A stretch of DNA of 64,000 bases from Hyphomicrobiales bacterium (GCA_900472295.1 UCIA01000030.1:122150-186149); one strand, 5' to 3'. Positions 24,017 to 32,985 are shown, counted from the first letter of the stretch. Numbers and translations: made by a program. Notes: generated from the letters alone by a model not told the origin.

Positions 24017-24481
24017 TCAGCCGGCTTTCCGCCGCTCCATGAAATCATCGAGGATGGCGCGCTGACCGCTGAGGATCTTGACGCTGGCCTCGGGCAACGA
24101 AAACCAGCCGGCTCTGTCGACCTCGGGGAATTCCTTCATTGCACCCGAGCGTGGCGGCCACTCCATCGTGAACATGTTGCTTCTAACGACATCGGCGTCG
24201 ACATCGGCTTCGACACTCCAGGCGATGACGACCTTGCCGCCGGGTTGCCGGTAACTGCCGACAGGCTCGAAATCGCCATCGATGGCGACGCCGAGTTCCT
24301 CCCCGGCCTCGCGCCTAGCAGCGGCCAGTTCATCCTCATTCTCCTCGACGAGGCCTTTGGGGATCGACCACGCGCCCTCATCCTTCCTCGCCCAGAAAGG
24401 GCCGCCGGGATGGACAAGTAGAAACTCGAGAATGCCGGCCTTTGTCCGGTGGATCAGCAGCCCCGCGCTTCTTACAGGCAT
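24017..24481 (-). CDS. NUDIX hydrolase
   Basis: Hydrolase of nucleoside diphosphates linked to another moiety, 154 residues. The Nudix box GLVEENEDELAAARREAGEE matches GX5EX7REUXEEXGU. The N-terminal RSAGLLIHRTKAGILEFLLV and the GAWSIPKG strand are typical of the NUDIX branch related to Ap4A hydrolases. ATG 24481 is selected because AGGAAAT precedes it and the upstream frame is not conserved-looking. It converges with the thioesterase gene. Confidence 0.9.
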   Translation of the reverse strand: MPVRSAGLLIHRTKAGILEFLLVHPGGPFWARKDEGAWSIPKGLVEENEDELAAARREAGEELGVAIDGDFEPVGSYRQPGGKVVIAWSVEADVDADVVRSNMFTMEWPPRSGAMKEFPEVDRAGWFSLPEASVKILSGQRAILDDFMERRKAG

Positions 24482-24726
24482 TCGATTTCCTCGCAGTTCA
24501 TCTGAGGATAGCATGGCTTTGGCAAGTGGCGGCGACGGACCATTCCTAACCATCCGAGATGATGGATGAGGATAACGATTGTAGACCGCTGGAATTTGCC
24601 GGCGAAACATGCTCGATGATTTGTCTCCGGTCACCGTTGCGGTGGCGTGACTTGATTGGCTTTCTGGGCTGGCCGTGTGGCCGCCGCAATTGTCAGTGAA
24701 AACTGGCCTGGTTTGGGGGAACCGCC

Positions 24727-27537
24727 ATGTTTGAGAGTCTGATTGGCGCAGTTGCTGTCATCGTGCTTTTCGTCCTCGTCTTGCGCCAGCAGGGCCGCAT
24801 CGGCCTGATCGAGCGCGAACTCGGCGCGCTGCGCAGCCTGGTTCTCTCCGGCTTGAATGGAGCGCCACCTGTTGCCAAACCGGTGGAGCAGGCCGCGAAC
24901 GACAGCGCACCGGCGGATATCGCTCAGGCCACCGCAGCGGTTGCTGACATAGCTTCGCCAGCCGAAGCATCACAGGCACCGGCCGCGGAGGCCGAAGCGA
25001 CGGCGGGTGAAACTGCGCCGGAAACAGCTGCGGCCAAGGTGGCGTCAGTCGAATCCGTGACTGCCGCGCCGGCCGAATCTGCCACTGCCGCGCCGGCCGA
25101 AGCCGCGACTGCAGCACCGGCTGCCACCACCAAAGCCGCACGCCAGTCCGAGGTCGAAACCGCGCTCGGTACACGATGGGCGGTCTGGGTCGGCGGCGTC
25201 GCGCTGGCCTTGGGCGGGCTGTTCCTGATCCGCTACACCATAGAGGCCGGCATTTTCGGCCCCGAAGTGCGGCTGTCCCTGGCGGCACTGCTCGGCCTGG
25301 TGCTGATCGGCGGCGGCGAGTTCATCCGCCGCACCGGCTTCAAGGTGCCGGTGCAAGGGGCTGCCGGCGCCTACATCCCGGCAATCCTGACGGCTGCCGG
25401 CGCCTTCATCCTGTTCGGCACGGTCTATGCCGCGCACGCCATTTACGGATTCGTCGGCCCGGCCTTCGCCTTCACCGTGCTCGGCGCCATCGGCGTGGCG
25501 ACGATTGTCGCCGCTCTCGTCCATGGCCAGGCGCTGGCCGGCATCGGCCTTGTCGGCTCCATGGCGACGCCGGCGCTCGTGTCCTCGCAGGCGCCCAACC
25601 CATGGGCGCTGTTCGTCTATCTCGCCATCGTGCTTGCTGCCACAGCGGTGATCTCCCGCATCCGCGACTGGAAATTCCTGATCGCGGCGGCCTTCTTCGG
25701 CACCGGCGCCTGGACCATCGCCTATATGATGTCAGCGCCGCTCGCCGACCTTGCCGTCGTCCTGTTCATCGACGCGGTGACGCTGGCCGTGCTTGCCTTT
25801 GTCTGGCTGGGCAGTCGTGGCGGCGAAGCGGAGACGGCAAAGACCGGCTTCGACTGGCCCTCGATCGTGCCTGGCGCTTTCGTCGCATTTTCGGCACTGG
25901 GCCTGTCCGTCGACACGACGCTGGTCGCCGCTGGCGACGCCGTGCCGGGCGCGTTCGTACTCGTCGCCCTTGTCGCCACCGCGCTCTACCGGCCGCGTGC
26001 CTTGCCGCTGCTGCACGCCGCCGGTGTGGTGAGCGTGATGATCCATCTCGGCGTCATTCCGCCCGCCAGCATCGGTTCAGACATAACCCAGGGAAACATA
26101 GGCTTTGACGGCATGCCGGTGGCGGCCGGAAATCCCTGGACGCTGCATATCGGCATTGGCCTTGGCCTGGTCTTCATCGGCGCCGGTTTCTGGGCCGCAC
26201 GCCGCTTCGTCGCCACGGCACAGGCCCGCGCGGCATGCTGGGCGGCTTGGGGCATTGCTGCACCGCTGCTCATCCTGCTGACGCTGTGGCTCGCCTACGG
26301 CAATCTCGATCGCGACTTTGCTTACGCCGCGATCGCTGCCCTTCTGGTTGCCGTCTTCGCTGCCGGCGGCGAATGGATCGCGCGCGCCGAACAGCCGCCG
26401 CTCAAGGGCGACGTCGCCGTCTCCTTCGCGCTGTGCGGCTCGGCGCTGGCCGGCCTGCTGATGCTGCATATGGCCTTCGGGTCCGGCTGGACCACGCTGC
26501 TTGCCGGCGTTGCCGCCATCGTGCCGGCGCTGGCGACGCGCTGGCGCTCCTATCCGGTGCTCGGCTGGATTTCGGTTGGCGCGGTCGTCGCCGTGCTTGG
26601 CCGCGTCGCTTTCGATCCGACCATCGTCGGTGCTGAATTCCTGACGACGACGCCGGTGTTCAACTGGCTGCTGGCGGGCTATGGGGTGCCGGCGCTGGCT
26701 TTCGGCTTCGCCGCCTGGCAGCTCGCGCGCACCACAAGTGGCCGGCCGCGCTTGGCCATGGAGGCGGGCGCAGCCCTGTTCGCACTGCTCACCGTCGCCA
26801 TGCTCGTGCGCCACGCCATGCATGGCGGTGTCATCGACACCGGCCCGGTGACGCTTGCCGAACAGGCGATCTACACGCTGATCGCCATCGGAGCCGGCGC
26901 CATACTGGTTGCCATCGACATGCGCTCGCCAAGCTCGGTTCTGCGCTATGGCTCGATGGCCGCCGGCGTTCTCTCGGTTGCCTTCATCGTCTCCCAGCAC
27001 TTCCTGGTGCTGAACCCGCTGTTCACCGATGAACCGACCGGCCGGATCCCGGTCTTCAACCTGTTGTTCCTGGCCTACCTCCTGCCGGCCATCGCCGCCG
27101 GTGGGCTGGCGCTCTATGCCAGATACAAGCGGCCGCCATGGTATGCGCAGATGCTGGCGGTGGTGGCGGCGATGCTCGCCTTCGCCTATGCCACGCTGCA
27201 GGTGAGGCGCGTGTTCAAGGGCGAGTTCATCGGCCTGTGGAGCGGCCTCGGCCAGCTCGAAACCTACACCTATTCGGCGCTCTGGCTGATCATCGGCGTG
27301 GTGCTGCTGACCGCTGGTGTGTGGCTGAAATCGCAGGTGCTGCGCATCGCCTCGGCGGCGCTGATAGCGATTGCCGTGGTGAAAGTCTTCCTCTTCGACA
27401 TGTCGGAACTGGAAGGCGTTCTCAGGGCACTGTCCTTCATCGGCCTCGGCGCCGTGCTGATCGGCATCGGCCTGTTCTACCAGCGGCTGCTGACACGGGC
27501 GGCAAGGGAAGCGGATAAAGACAAGCAAGAACAATAA
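24727..27537 (+). CDS. Very large DUF2339 polytopic membrane protein
   Basis: A 936-residue protein of unknown function. One N-terminal helix (about 4-20) is followed by a short coiled region. A long Ala/Pro/Glu-rich linker (about 45-140, with repeated APAESATAAP-like units) comes next, then VETALGTRWAVWVGGVALAL, the usual start of DUF2339, and roughly 24 or more hydrophobic helices to the end. The C-terminal half has the TYTYSALWLIIGVVLLTAG and KVFLFDMSELEG motifs of the family. Transport or envelope-lipid roles have been guessed for the family; none is shown here. Confidence 0.9.
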   Translation: MFESLIGAVAVIVLFVLVLRQQGRIGLIERELGALRSLVLSGLNGAPPVAKPVEQAANDSAPADIAQATAAVADIASPAEASQAPAAEAEATAGETAPETAAAKVASVESVTAAPAESATAAPAEAATAAPAATTKAARQSEVETALGTRWAVWVGGVALALGGLFLIRYTIEAGIFGPEVRLSLAALLGLVLIGGGEFIRRTGFKVPVQGAAGAYIPAILTAAGAFILFGTVYAAHAIYGFVGPAFAFTVLGAIGVATIVAALVHGQALAGIGLVGSMATPALVSSQAPNPWALFVYLAIVLAATAVISRIRDWKFLIAAAFFGTGAWTIAYMMSAPLADLAVVLFIDAVTLAVLAFVWLGSRGGEAETAKTGFDWPSIVPGAFVAFSALGLSVDTTLVAAGDAVPGAFVLVALVATALYRPRALPLLHAAGVVSVMIHLGVIPPASIGSDITQGNIGFDGMPVAAGNPWTLHIGIGLGLVFIGAGFWAARRFVATAQARAACWAAWGIAAPLLILLTLWLAYGNLDRDFAYAAIAALLVAVFAAGGEWIARAEQPPLKGDVAVSFALCGSALAGLLMLHMAFGSGWTTLLAGVAAIVPALATRWRSYPVLGWISVGAVVAVLGRVAFDPTIVGAEFLTTTPVFNWLLAGYGVPALAFGFAAWQLARTTSGRPRLAMEAGAALFALLTVAMLVRHAMHGGVIDTGPVTLAEQAIYTLIAIGAGAILVAIDMRSPSSVLRYGSMAAGVLSVAFIVSQHFLVLNPLFTDEPTGRIPVFNLLFLAYLLPAIAAGGLALYARYKRPPWYAQMLAVVAAMLAFAYATLQVRRVFKGEFIGLWSGLGQLETYTYSALWLIIGVVLLTAGVWLKSQVLRIASAALIAIAVVKVFLFDMSELEGVLRALSFIGLGAVLIGIGLFYQRLLTRAAREADKDKQEQ

Positions 27538-27553
27538 GATTTCCATTTAGCCA

Positions 27554-27579
27554 GGAATAAATCGGCCAGCGGCGTCGTT
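27554..27579 (+). promoter_or_regulatory. ECF-type promoter upstream of the sigma factor gene
   Basis: GGAAT (27554-27558) and CGTT (27576-27579) are 17 bp apart, close to the GGAAC-N16/17-CGTT pattern used by many ECF sigma factors including EcfG-type. The site is 114 bp upstream of the sigma start, suggesting that the sigma factor drives its own operon. Confidence 0.5.
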
Positions 27580-27692
27580 ATCTCAATGCTTGGGTGACCG
27601 GGGCGGCAGACCGCTTCGCGCTGGCTGCTTGCGCCGCGCCGGGAAGGCGCGTTCAATCGGGATCAACAGGGGCGACCTCAGAACCAGCGGTC

Positions 27693-28211
27693 ATGGACGA
27701 AAAGAAGGCAGCAATCCTTGGTGAAATACCGCGCCTGCGCCGCTACGCACGCTCGCTTCTGCGCGACCGCGAGTCCGCCGACGATCTTGTCCAGGATTGC
27801 CTCGAACGGGCGCTCTTGCGGCTCGAGAGCTGGCAGACAGGAGAAAGCCCCCGGAGATGGCTGTTTACGATCATGCATCATTTGTTCATCGATCAGATGC
27901 GCAAGGTGAACCGGCGCGGTGAGGCGGCGATCCTGCCACTCGACGCAAACGAGGCGCAGGCAGTCCCCGCCGAGCAGGCGGAGAACGCCGCTTCGCGCGA
28001 GATCATCGACGCGCTGCAGGCGATCAGCCCCGATCGCCGCGCAGCCCTGGTCATGGTTGCCATCGAAGGCTTCTCCTATGCCGAGGCCGCCAACATTCTG
28101 GGCGTGCCCGCCGGCACGCTGATGTCGCGCATAGCGCGTGGTCGTGAGGAACTGCGCGGGCTGTTGGACGACACGGCGCGCCGCCGCGCCATAAGGATCG
28201 TCGAGAAATGA
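27693..28211 (+). CDS. ECF-family RNA polymerase sigma factor
   Basis: Alternative sigma factor of 172 residues. Region 2 (about 8-75) shows IPRLRRYARSLLRDRESADD, LVQDCLERAL and RRWLFTIMHHLFIDQMRK. Region 4 (about 110-165) shows LQAISPDRRAALVMVAIEGF and YAEAANILGVPAGTLMSRIA. ATG 27693 is used; the frame upstream is not sigma-like. Its stop overlaps the ATG of a membrane anti-sigma factor, so it is held inactive until a signal releases it. Regulon unknown; the nearby ECF-like site suggests autoregulation. Confidence 0.93.
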   Translation: MDEKKAAILGEIPRLRRYARSLLRDRESADDLVQDCLERALLRLESWQTGESPRRWLFTIMHHLFIDQMRKVNRRGEAAILPLDANEAQAVPAEQAENAASREIIDALQAISPDRRAALVMVAIEGFSYAEAANILGVPAGTLMSRIARGREELRGLLDDTARRRAIRIVEK

Positions 28212-28999
28212 CCCGCCACGATTTTTCCGAACGCGATATCCACATGGCTCTGGACGGCGAATTGCCGGGCGACGAGCGCGCGGCCTACGAGGCCTGGATC
28301 GACGCCAATCCCGAAATGAAGGCGAAGAGCGTCCGCTACACTGCCGACCGTGCCGCGTTGCGCGCCGCCTTTGCCGGCGTGCTCGATGAGCCGGTACCGG
28401 TGCTGTTCAAGCAGATCGTGCTCGGCGAAGGCGCGACCAAGGTGGCCGCGCGGCATTCGCGCTGGTGGCTTGCGGCCGCGGCCGCGGCGGTGCTCGTCGT
28501 TGGTGGTCTTGGCGGCTATTTCGCAGGTATTGAAGGTCTCGGCAGCAAAGGCGGCGTCGACGACCAGCTGGCTGAGGAGGCGATCGCCGCCCATGTCATC
28601 TATGCCGCTGAAAACAGGCATGCCGTGGAAGTGCCGGCCAGCGACAAGGATCATTTGCAGAACTGGCTGTCCAACCGGGTCGGCCTGAAGCTGGTGGCGC
28701 CGGATCTGGTGGCGGAAGGCTTCCAGCTGGTTGGCGGCCGGTTGCTGCCGGCCGGCCAGGGCAAGGCCGCGATGCTGCTCTACGAGGACGCCAAGGGCCA
28801 GCGCATCTCCCTGTTTGTCACCGCTGATTCGTCCGCCAAGTCCAAGGGCACATATACAGCCGAAGCCGACGGCCCCGAGGCGATCTACTGGCTGGACAAG
28901 GGTTATGCCTGCGCCGTCGTCGGCTCGCTGCCGCGCGAGCAGCTGGCTGCGGTCGCCAAGCGCGCCTATGGCCAGCTTCTGGCGGGTATCGCCAGCTGA
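28208..28999 (+). CDS. Membrane-bound anti-sigma factor
   Basis: Partner of the ECF sigma factor encoded just upstream (ATGA overlap). The 263-residue protein has a cytoplasmic N-terminal zone (about 1-75) with DFSERDIHMALDGELPGDER, typical of anti-sigma helices. One membrane helix follows at about 80-103 (WWLAAAAAAVLVVGGLGGYF), then a periplasmic domain of about 155 residues that would sense the signal. No HxxxCxxC zinc anti-sigma motif is present. The strong hairpin at 29029-29057 ends the operon. Confidence 0.88.
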   Translation: MTRHDFSERDIHMALDGELPGDERAAYEAWIDANPEMKAKSVRYTADRAALRAAFAGVLDEPVPVLFKQIVLGEGATKVAARHSRWWLAAAAAAVLVVGGLGGYFAGIEGLGSKGGVDDQLAEEAIAAHVIYAAENRHAVEVPASDKDHLQNWLSNRVGLKLVAPDLVAEGFQLVGGRLLPAGQGKAAMLLYEDAKGQRISLFVTADSSAKSKGTYTAEADGPEAIYWLDKGYACAVVGSLPREQLAAVAKRAYGQLLAGIAS

Positions 29000-29028
29000 G
29001 CGCATTCCAGTTTCGCGTCATACGCCCC

Positions 29029-29057
29029 GGGGCGCACCGCACTTCGCGGAGCGCCCC
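29029..29057 (+). terminator. Strong hairpin after the sigma/anti-sigma operon
   Basis: Arms GGGGCGC (29029-29035) and GCGCCCC (29051-29057) continue inward, past one A/A mismatch, as CCGC and GCGG around a 5-base loop. The 11 paired bases are almost all G-C. No T-run follows, so termination may need Rho or it may block 3' exonucleases. Confidence 0.6.
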
Positions 29058-29204
29058 CATCACCCGCCAGTCGGGTAGAACTGTCACAATTCGGCCCTAT
29101 TCAAGGTGCGATAGCGCTTGGCTGATATCAGCGTTTCGGCTGATGTTTTCGACGTGTTCGACCGGGTCTTTTTCACCACTCAATCGAGGTTTTCCAAAAC
29201 CCGC

Positions 29205-30311
29205 ATGCCTGCCGAGATTCGCAAGGCCCGCGCGTCCGACGTCGATGACCTCGCCGCCATCGAGAAGGCGGTTTTTTCCAGCGACCGCATTTCCCGACGT
29301 TCCTTTCGCCTGTTGATCGAGCGCGAGACCGCAGAGATGCTGGTCGCCGAAAGCGATGGCCGTGTCGCCGGCTACGCCATCGTGCTGTTTCGCAAGGGCA
29401 GTGGCGTCGCCCGGCTTTATTCGCTTGCCACCAGTCCGTTTTTCAGCGGCCTCGGTATTGGCCGCATGCTGCTTGCCTCGGCCGAAGAGGTGGCCTTCGA
29501 GCACGACCGCATGATGCTGCGCCTCGAGGTGCGCGAGGACAATCTGCGCGCCATCGGCATCTACGAGCAGAGCGGCTACCGCAAGATCGGTCGCGAACCC
29601 CACTATTACGAGGATGGCGCCACCGCGCTGCGTTACGAGAAGACCTTGCGCGGCGATATTCCCGTCGCTACCAAAGTGCCTTTCTACCAGCAGACCTGCG
29701 AATTCACCTGCGGCCCGTGCTGCCTGATGATGGCGATGGCCAATTTCGATTCCGGCTTCGTGCCCGACCCGGTCATGGAAATCCGCCTGTGGCGTGAGGC
29801 GACGACCGTGTTCATGATGTCCGGCCCCGGCGGTTGCGAGCCGTTCGGCCTTGCGGTCTCCGGCTACGAAAGCGGGCTTGCGGCGGAAATCTACGTGTCC
29901 TTCTACGGCGCGCTGTTCCTGCAGTCGGTGCGCAGCGAGGACAAACGGCGGGTGATGGAACTCGCCCAGGTCGACTTTCGCCGCCGCGCGGAACAATACG
30001 GCATCCCGGTGAATTATCGTTCGTTCACCATCGACGATATCAGGGGCGCCCTGGCTCAGGGAAAACTGGTGCTGGTGCTGATCAGCGGCTTCCTCATGTT
30101 CGGCAAAAAGGTGCCGCACTGGGTGCTGGCGATCGGCGACGATGGCGATCACATCCTGATCCACGATCCCTGGGTCGAGGACGAAAGACAGGAAACCATC
30201 CTCGATGCCGCCAACATTCCCGTGCCGCACGGCATCTTCATGAACATGGCGCAGTTCGGCCGCGACGGACTGCGTGCTGCCATCACTCTTGGAAAACGCG
30301 AGAGAACATGA
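29205..30311 (+). CDS. GNAT acetyltransferase fused to C39-like (DUF3335) peptidase domain
   Basis: Two-domain protein, 368 residues from ATG 29205 (a TTG at 29118 would add 29). Residues 1-150 form a GNAT domain like RimI (RKARASDVDDLAAIEKAVF, the acetyl-CoA loop GLGIGRMLL, RAIGIYEQSGYRKIG). Residues 155-365 are papain-like, with Cys169 in FTCGPCC, His305 in VPHWVLAIGD and Asp321 in IHDPW as a plausible triad. Its stop overlaps the ATG of an RLAN/ATP-grasp gene, so the two products surely work together. Family context suggests synthesis and trimming or acylation of a peptide or protein tag; the substrate is unknown. Confidence 0.85.
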   Translation: MPAEIRKARASDVDDLAAIEKAVFSSDRISRRSFRLLIERETAEMLVAESDGRVAGYAIVLFRKGSGVARLYSLATSPFFSGLGIGRMLLASAEEVAFEHDRMMLRLEVREDNLRAIGIYEQSGYRKIGREPHYYEDGATALRYEKTLRGDIPVATKVPFYQQTCEFTCGPCCLMMAMANFDSGFVPDPVMEIRLWREATTVFMMSGPGGCEPFGLAVSGYESGLAAEIYVSFYGALFLQSVRSEDKRRVMELAQVDFRRRAEQYGIPVNYRSFTIDDIRGALAQGKLVLVLISGFLMFGKKVPHWVLAIGDDGDHILIHDPWVEDERQETILDAANIPVPHGIFMNMAQFGRDGLRAAITLGKRERT

Positions 30312-31771
30312 CCTGGGTCATCCTCACCGGCCGTCAGAACGATCTCGATCCGGCGGCGACGCCGCACAAGATCATCACCAACCGTGACTATCTTGCGCAT
30401 CCGGCGCTGTTTCGCGGCCAGCAGCCCAAGGTCATCAACCTGTCGAACAATTACGCCTACCAGAGCCGCGGCTACTATGCCTCGCTGCTCGCCGGTTCGC
30501 GCGGCCACAAGGTCATCCCGACCGTCGAGACGATGATCGACCTGTCGGAGCGCAAGCTCTACGAGCACGCACTGCCGGAACTGGAACTGGCGCTCAACAA
30601 ATGCCGCAAGGATCTCGGCGGCGTCTTTCCGCAAAAAGTCTGCATCTTTTTCGGCATCGGCCCGTCCAAGATCTGGGACCGTTTCGCCAAGCTGTTGTTC
30701 GACTGGTTCCGCGCCCCGGCGCTGGAAGTCCACATCAAGGACAGCGCCGAATGGGCTTCGATCCGCAAGATCGGCTTCCTGCCGCTGGCCAGGATGACCG
30801 AGGAGGAAGAAGCCTTCTTCGTGCAGGCGCTCGAGACCTACACCAACCGCGAGTGGCGCGACACCAAGGGTCGCACGCCGGCGCGCTACACTTTTGCCAC
30901 GCTGGTCGATCCACATGAGGAACTGCCGCCCTCGGAGATTTCCTCGCTGCGCTACTGGGCCAAGATCGCCGAAAAGATGGGCGTCGAAATCGAGCCGATT
31001 ACCAGGAAGGACCTGGCCAAGCTTGCCAATTACGACGCGCTGTTCATCCGCGAGACGACCTCGATCTCCAACCACACCTACCGCTTCGCGCGCCGCGCCC
31101 AGCAGGAAGGCATGCCGGTGATCGACGATCCGCTGTCGATGATCCGCTGCACCAACAAGGTCTATCTCAACGAGCTGATGACCTACAACAAGGTGCCGGT
31201 GCCGCCGACGGTGATGATCGCCGGCACTTCGGATTTCGAACTCGCGGCGCAGACGCTGGGCTTTCCGCTGGTGCTGAAGATCCCGGATTCCTCGTTTTCG
31301 CGCGGCGTCAAGAAATGCGGCAACATGGAAGAGCTGAAGACGCTCGCCACCGAATGGCTGGAGGATTCCGATCTCCTGATCGCGCAGAAATTCATCCCGA
31401 CCGAATATGACTGGCGTGTCGGCGTGCTCGGCGGCCAGCCATTGTTTGCCGTGCACTATCTGATGGCGAAAAAGCACTGGCAGATCGTCAACCACAAGGC
31501 CACCGGCAAACCCGACCAGGGCGGCATCAAGACCTTCACGCTGAAAGAGACGCCGCCGCATGTCGTCGAGACCGCGGTGAGGGCGGCGCGCTGCATCGGC
31601 GACGGGCTTTATGGCGTCGACCTCAAGGAGACCAAGGACGGCGTCTTTGTCATCGAGGTCAACGACAACCCCAACCTTGACCATGGCTGGGAAGATTCCG
31701 GCGAGAAGGACGAGGTCTGGGTGCGGCTGACGCAATGGTTCCTGGAACGGCTGGATCGTCCCGGGCGGTAA
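30308..31771 (+). CDS. RLAN-domain RimK-type ATP-grasp ligase
   Basis: ATP-dependent carboxylate-amine ligase, 487 residues. The N-terminal part (about 5-150; FRGQQPKVINLSNNYAYQSR, GYYASLLA, RGHKVIP) matches the RLAN domain found before RimK-like ATP-grasps. The ATP-grasp core (about 270-480) has FPLVLKIPDSSFSRGVKKC, the lid LLIAQKFIPTEYDWRVGVLG and the metal motif FVIEVNDNPNLDHG. RimK adds glutamates to ribosomal protein S6; this longer class is predicted to ligate amino acids to a peptide or protein. It is coupled (ATGA) to the GNAT/C39-like gene. Confidence 0.9.
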   Translation: MTWVILTGRQNDLDPAATPHKIITNRDYLAHPALFRGQQPKVINLSNNYAYQSRGYYASLLAGSRGHKVIPTVETMIDLSERKLYEHALPELELALNKCRKDLGGVFPQKVCIFFGIGPSKIWDRFAKLLFDWFRAPALEVHIKDSAEWASIRKIGFLPLARMTEEEEAFFVQALETYTNREWRDTKGRTPARYTFATLVDPHEELPPSEISSLRYWAKIAEKMGVEIEPITRKDLAKLANYDALFIRETTSISNHTYRFARRAQQEGMPVIDDPLSMIRCTNKVYLNELMTYNKVPVPPTVMIAGTSDFELAAQTLGFPLVLKIPDSSFSRGVKKCGNMEELKTLATEWLEDSDLLIAQKFIPTEYDWRVGVLGGQPLFAVHYLMAKKHWQIVNHKATGKPDQGGIKTFTLKETPPHVVETAVRAARCIGDGLYGVDLKETKDGVFVIEVNDNPNLDHGWEDSGEKDEVWVRLTQWFLERLDRPGR

Positions 31772-31787
31772 CTTGATTGAGGGGACT

Positions 31788-32060
31788 ATGCAGTTCATCG
31801 TCATTGAGGATTTCACCGGCTGCGATCGCAAGGAAATCTACCGCCGCTTCGGCGAGCGCGGACGCCTCAAGCCGGACGAGCTTGTCGTGCACCACTCCTG
31901 GATCGCGGCGGATATGAGCCGCTGCTTCCTTCTGGTCGAAGCCGATGATGTGACGCTGCTGCAGCGCTGGGTCATCGAATGGGCTGATTTGGTGGAGTTC
32001 GAGATCATTCCCGTGTCGACGAACAAGGACATGACAGCGGCATTAGCCGCCCATCTCTGA
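31788..32060 (+). CDS. Small DUF3303-like protein
   Basis: A 90-residue protein starting MQFIVIEDFTGCDRKEIYRR with GERGRLKPDELVVHHSWIAA and FEIIPVSTNKD. This resembles the DUF3303 ferredoxin-like (dabb-type) family. GAGGGG precedes ATG 31788, favoured over TTG 31773. It starts 16 bp after the ATP-grasp gene, so it may belong to that operon, although DUF3303 proteins are not known partners. Function unknown. Confidence 0.7.
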   Translation: MQFIVIEDFTGCDRKEIYRRFGERGRLKPDELVVHHSWIAADMSRCFLLVEADDVTLLQRWVIEWADLVEFEIIPVSTNKDMTAALAAHL

Positions 32061-32070
32061 GGGCCAGCCG

Positions 32071-32976
32071 TCAGCGGAGCGCCGGCGAACCCACGCAACG
32101 CCGGCATTCCTCGACCAGCCAGGCACGGAACGCCGCCACCACGTCGCGCCTCGCGCCGCGCTCCGGGATGGTCAGGCAATAGGGCTGGCGCAACGCGATC
32201 GACATTGCGTTCGGCCGGAGCAGCCGGCCGTCTTCCAGCGCTCCGGCGCAATAGATGCCTTGCGCCAGCGCCACGCCCAGCCCCGAAATGGCAAGGTCGA
32301 GCGCTGCCCGCGACGAGTTCGCCGACAGGCCGCGCTGTATTGCCCGGCCGGGCTGGATGCCGGCCGCCTCGAACCAGGTGCGCCACGATGGAAACGACGC
32401 GCCGGTCGGTCCCCAATCGGTGTGGATCAGCGGCACGCCGGCAATGTTTTCGGGCTTGATTGTAGCTGAAAGTCCAGGCGCGCAGACGGGATAGACGGCG
32501 TCCCTGACGATGTCCTCGGTCGGGTGTTCGCGATAGTGCGGACCGAAGGACAGCCGGATGTCGATCAGTTCACGGTCGAACGGCGCCGGGTCGTCATCAC
32601 CGCGCAGGGAGATGTCGACTGCGCCGTGGCTGGCGACAAAGCCGGCGAGGCGCTGCGAAAGCCAGCCCATCGCCATCGATGGCGGTACCGAGATGACAAG
32701 GCGGGGGCGAAAGGCATCGCTGCCACGCGCGATGCTGCCGATCTCCTGGAAGGCCATGGTCAGCCGAGGCAGCATCTCGACGCCGGCCTCGGTCAGCACC
32801 ACGCGGCGGTTGACGCGATGAAACAGTTTGCGGCCCATCTGCTCCTCGACGGTGCGGATGAGCTGGCTGACGGCCGCCGCCGAGATCGACAGCTCTTCTG
32901 CTGCTGCGGCAAAGCTGCCCGAGCGCGCGGCCGCCTCGAAGGCTTGAAGTCCTTTCAGGGATGGAAGCGCGGCCAT
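32071..32976 (-). CDS. LysR family regulator (GcvA-like)
   Basis: Transcriptional regulator of 301 residues. The N-terminal helix-turn-helix (MAALPSLKGLQAFEAAARSG, AAAEELSISAAAVSQLIRTV) is of the GcvA branch. The periplasmic-binding-protein-like effector domain spans about 92-295. ATG 32976 is preferred over TTG 32985. A desaturase gene is divergent, and a strong palindrome lies in the 84-bp spacer, so it likely controls that gene and itself. Confidence 0.92.
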   Translation of the reverse strand: MAALPSLKGLQAFEAAARSGSFAAAAEELSISAAAVSQLIRTVEEQMGRKLFHRVNRRVVLTEAGVEMLPRLTMAFQEIGSIARGSDAFRPRLVISVPPSMAMGWLSQRLAGFVASHGAVDISLRGDDDPAPFDRELIDIRLSFGPHYREHPTEDIVRDAVYPVCAPGLSATIKPENIAGVPLIHTDWGPTGASFPSWRTWFEAAGIQPGRAIQRGLSANSSRAALDLAISGLGVALAQGIYCAGALEDGRLLRPNAMSIALRQPYCLTIPERGARRDVVAAFRAWLVEECRRCVGSPALR

Positions 32977-32985
32977 GATGCTCAA

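Noticed and set aside
23987..24726. Possible tmRNA or other stable RNA near smpB or in intergenic gaps
   Set aside because: No tRNA-like acceptor/T-arm sequences or conserved RNA motifs were found in any spacer read.
26077..27546. 489-codon open frame on the minus strand
   Set aside because: Antisense to the DUF2339 gene; its translation is Gln/His/Arg-rich with no fold-like pattern.
30149..31831. 560-codon open frame on the minus strand
   Set aside because: Antisense to the ATP-grasp gene, whose motifs are intact on the plus strand.
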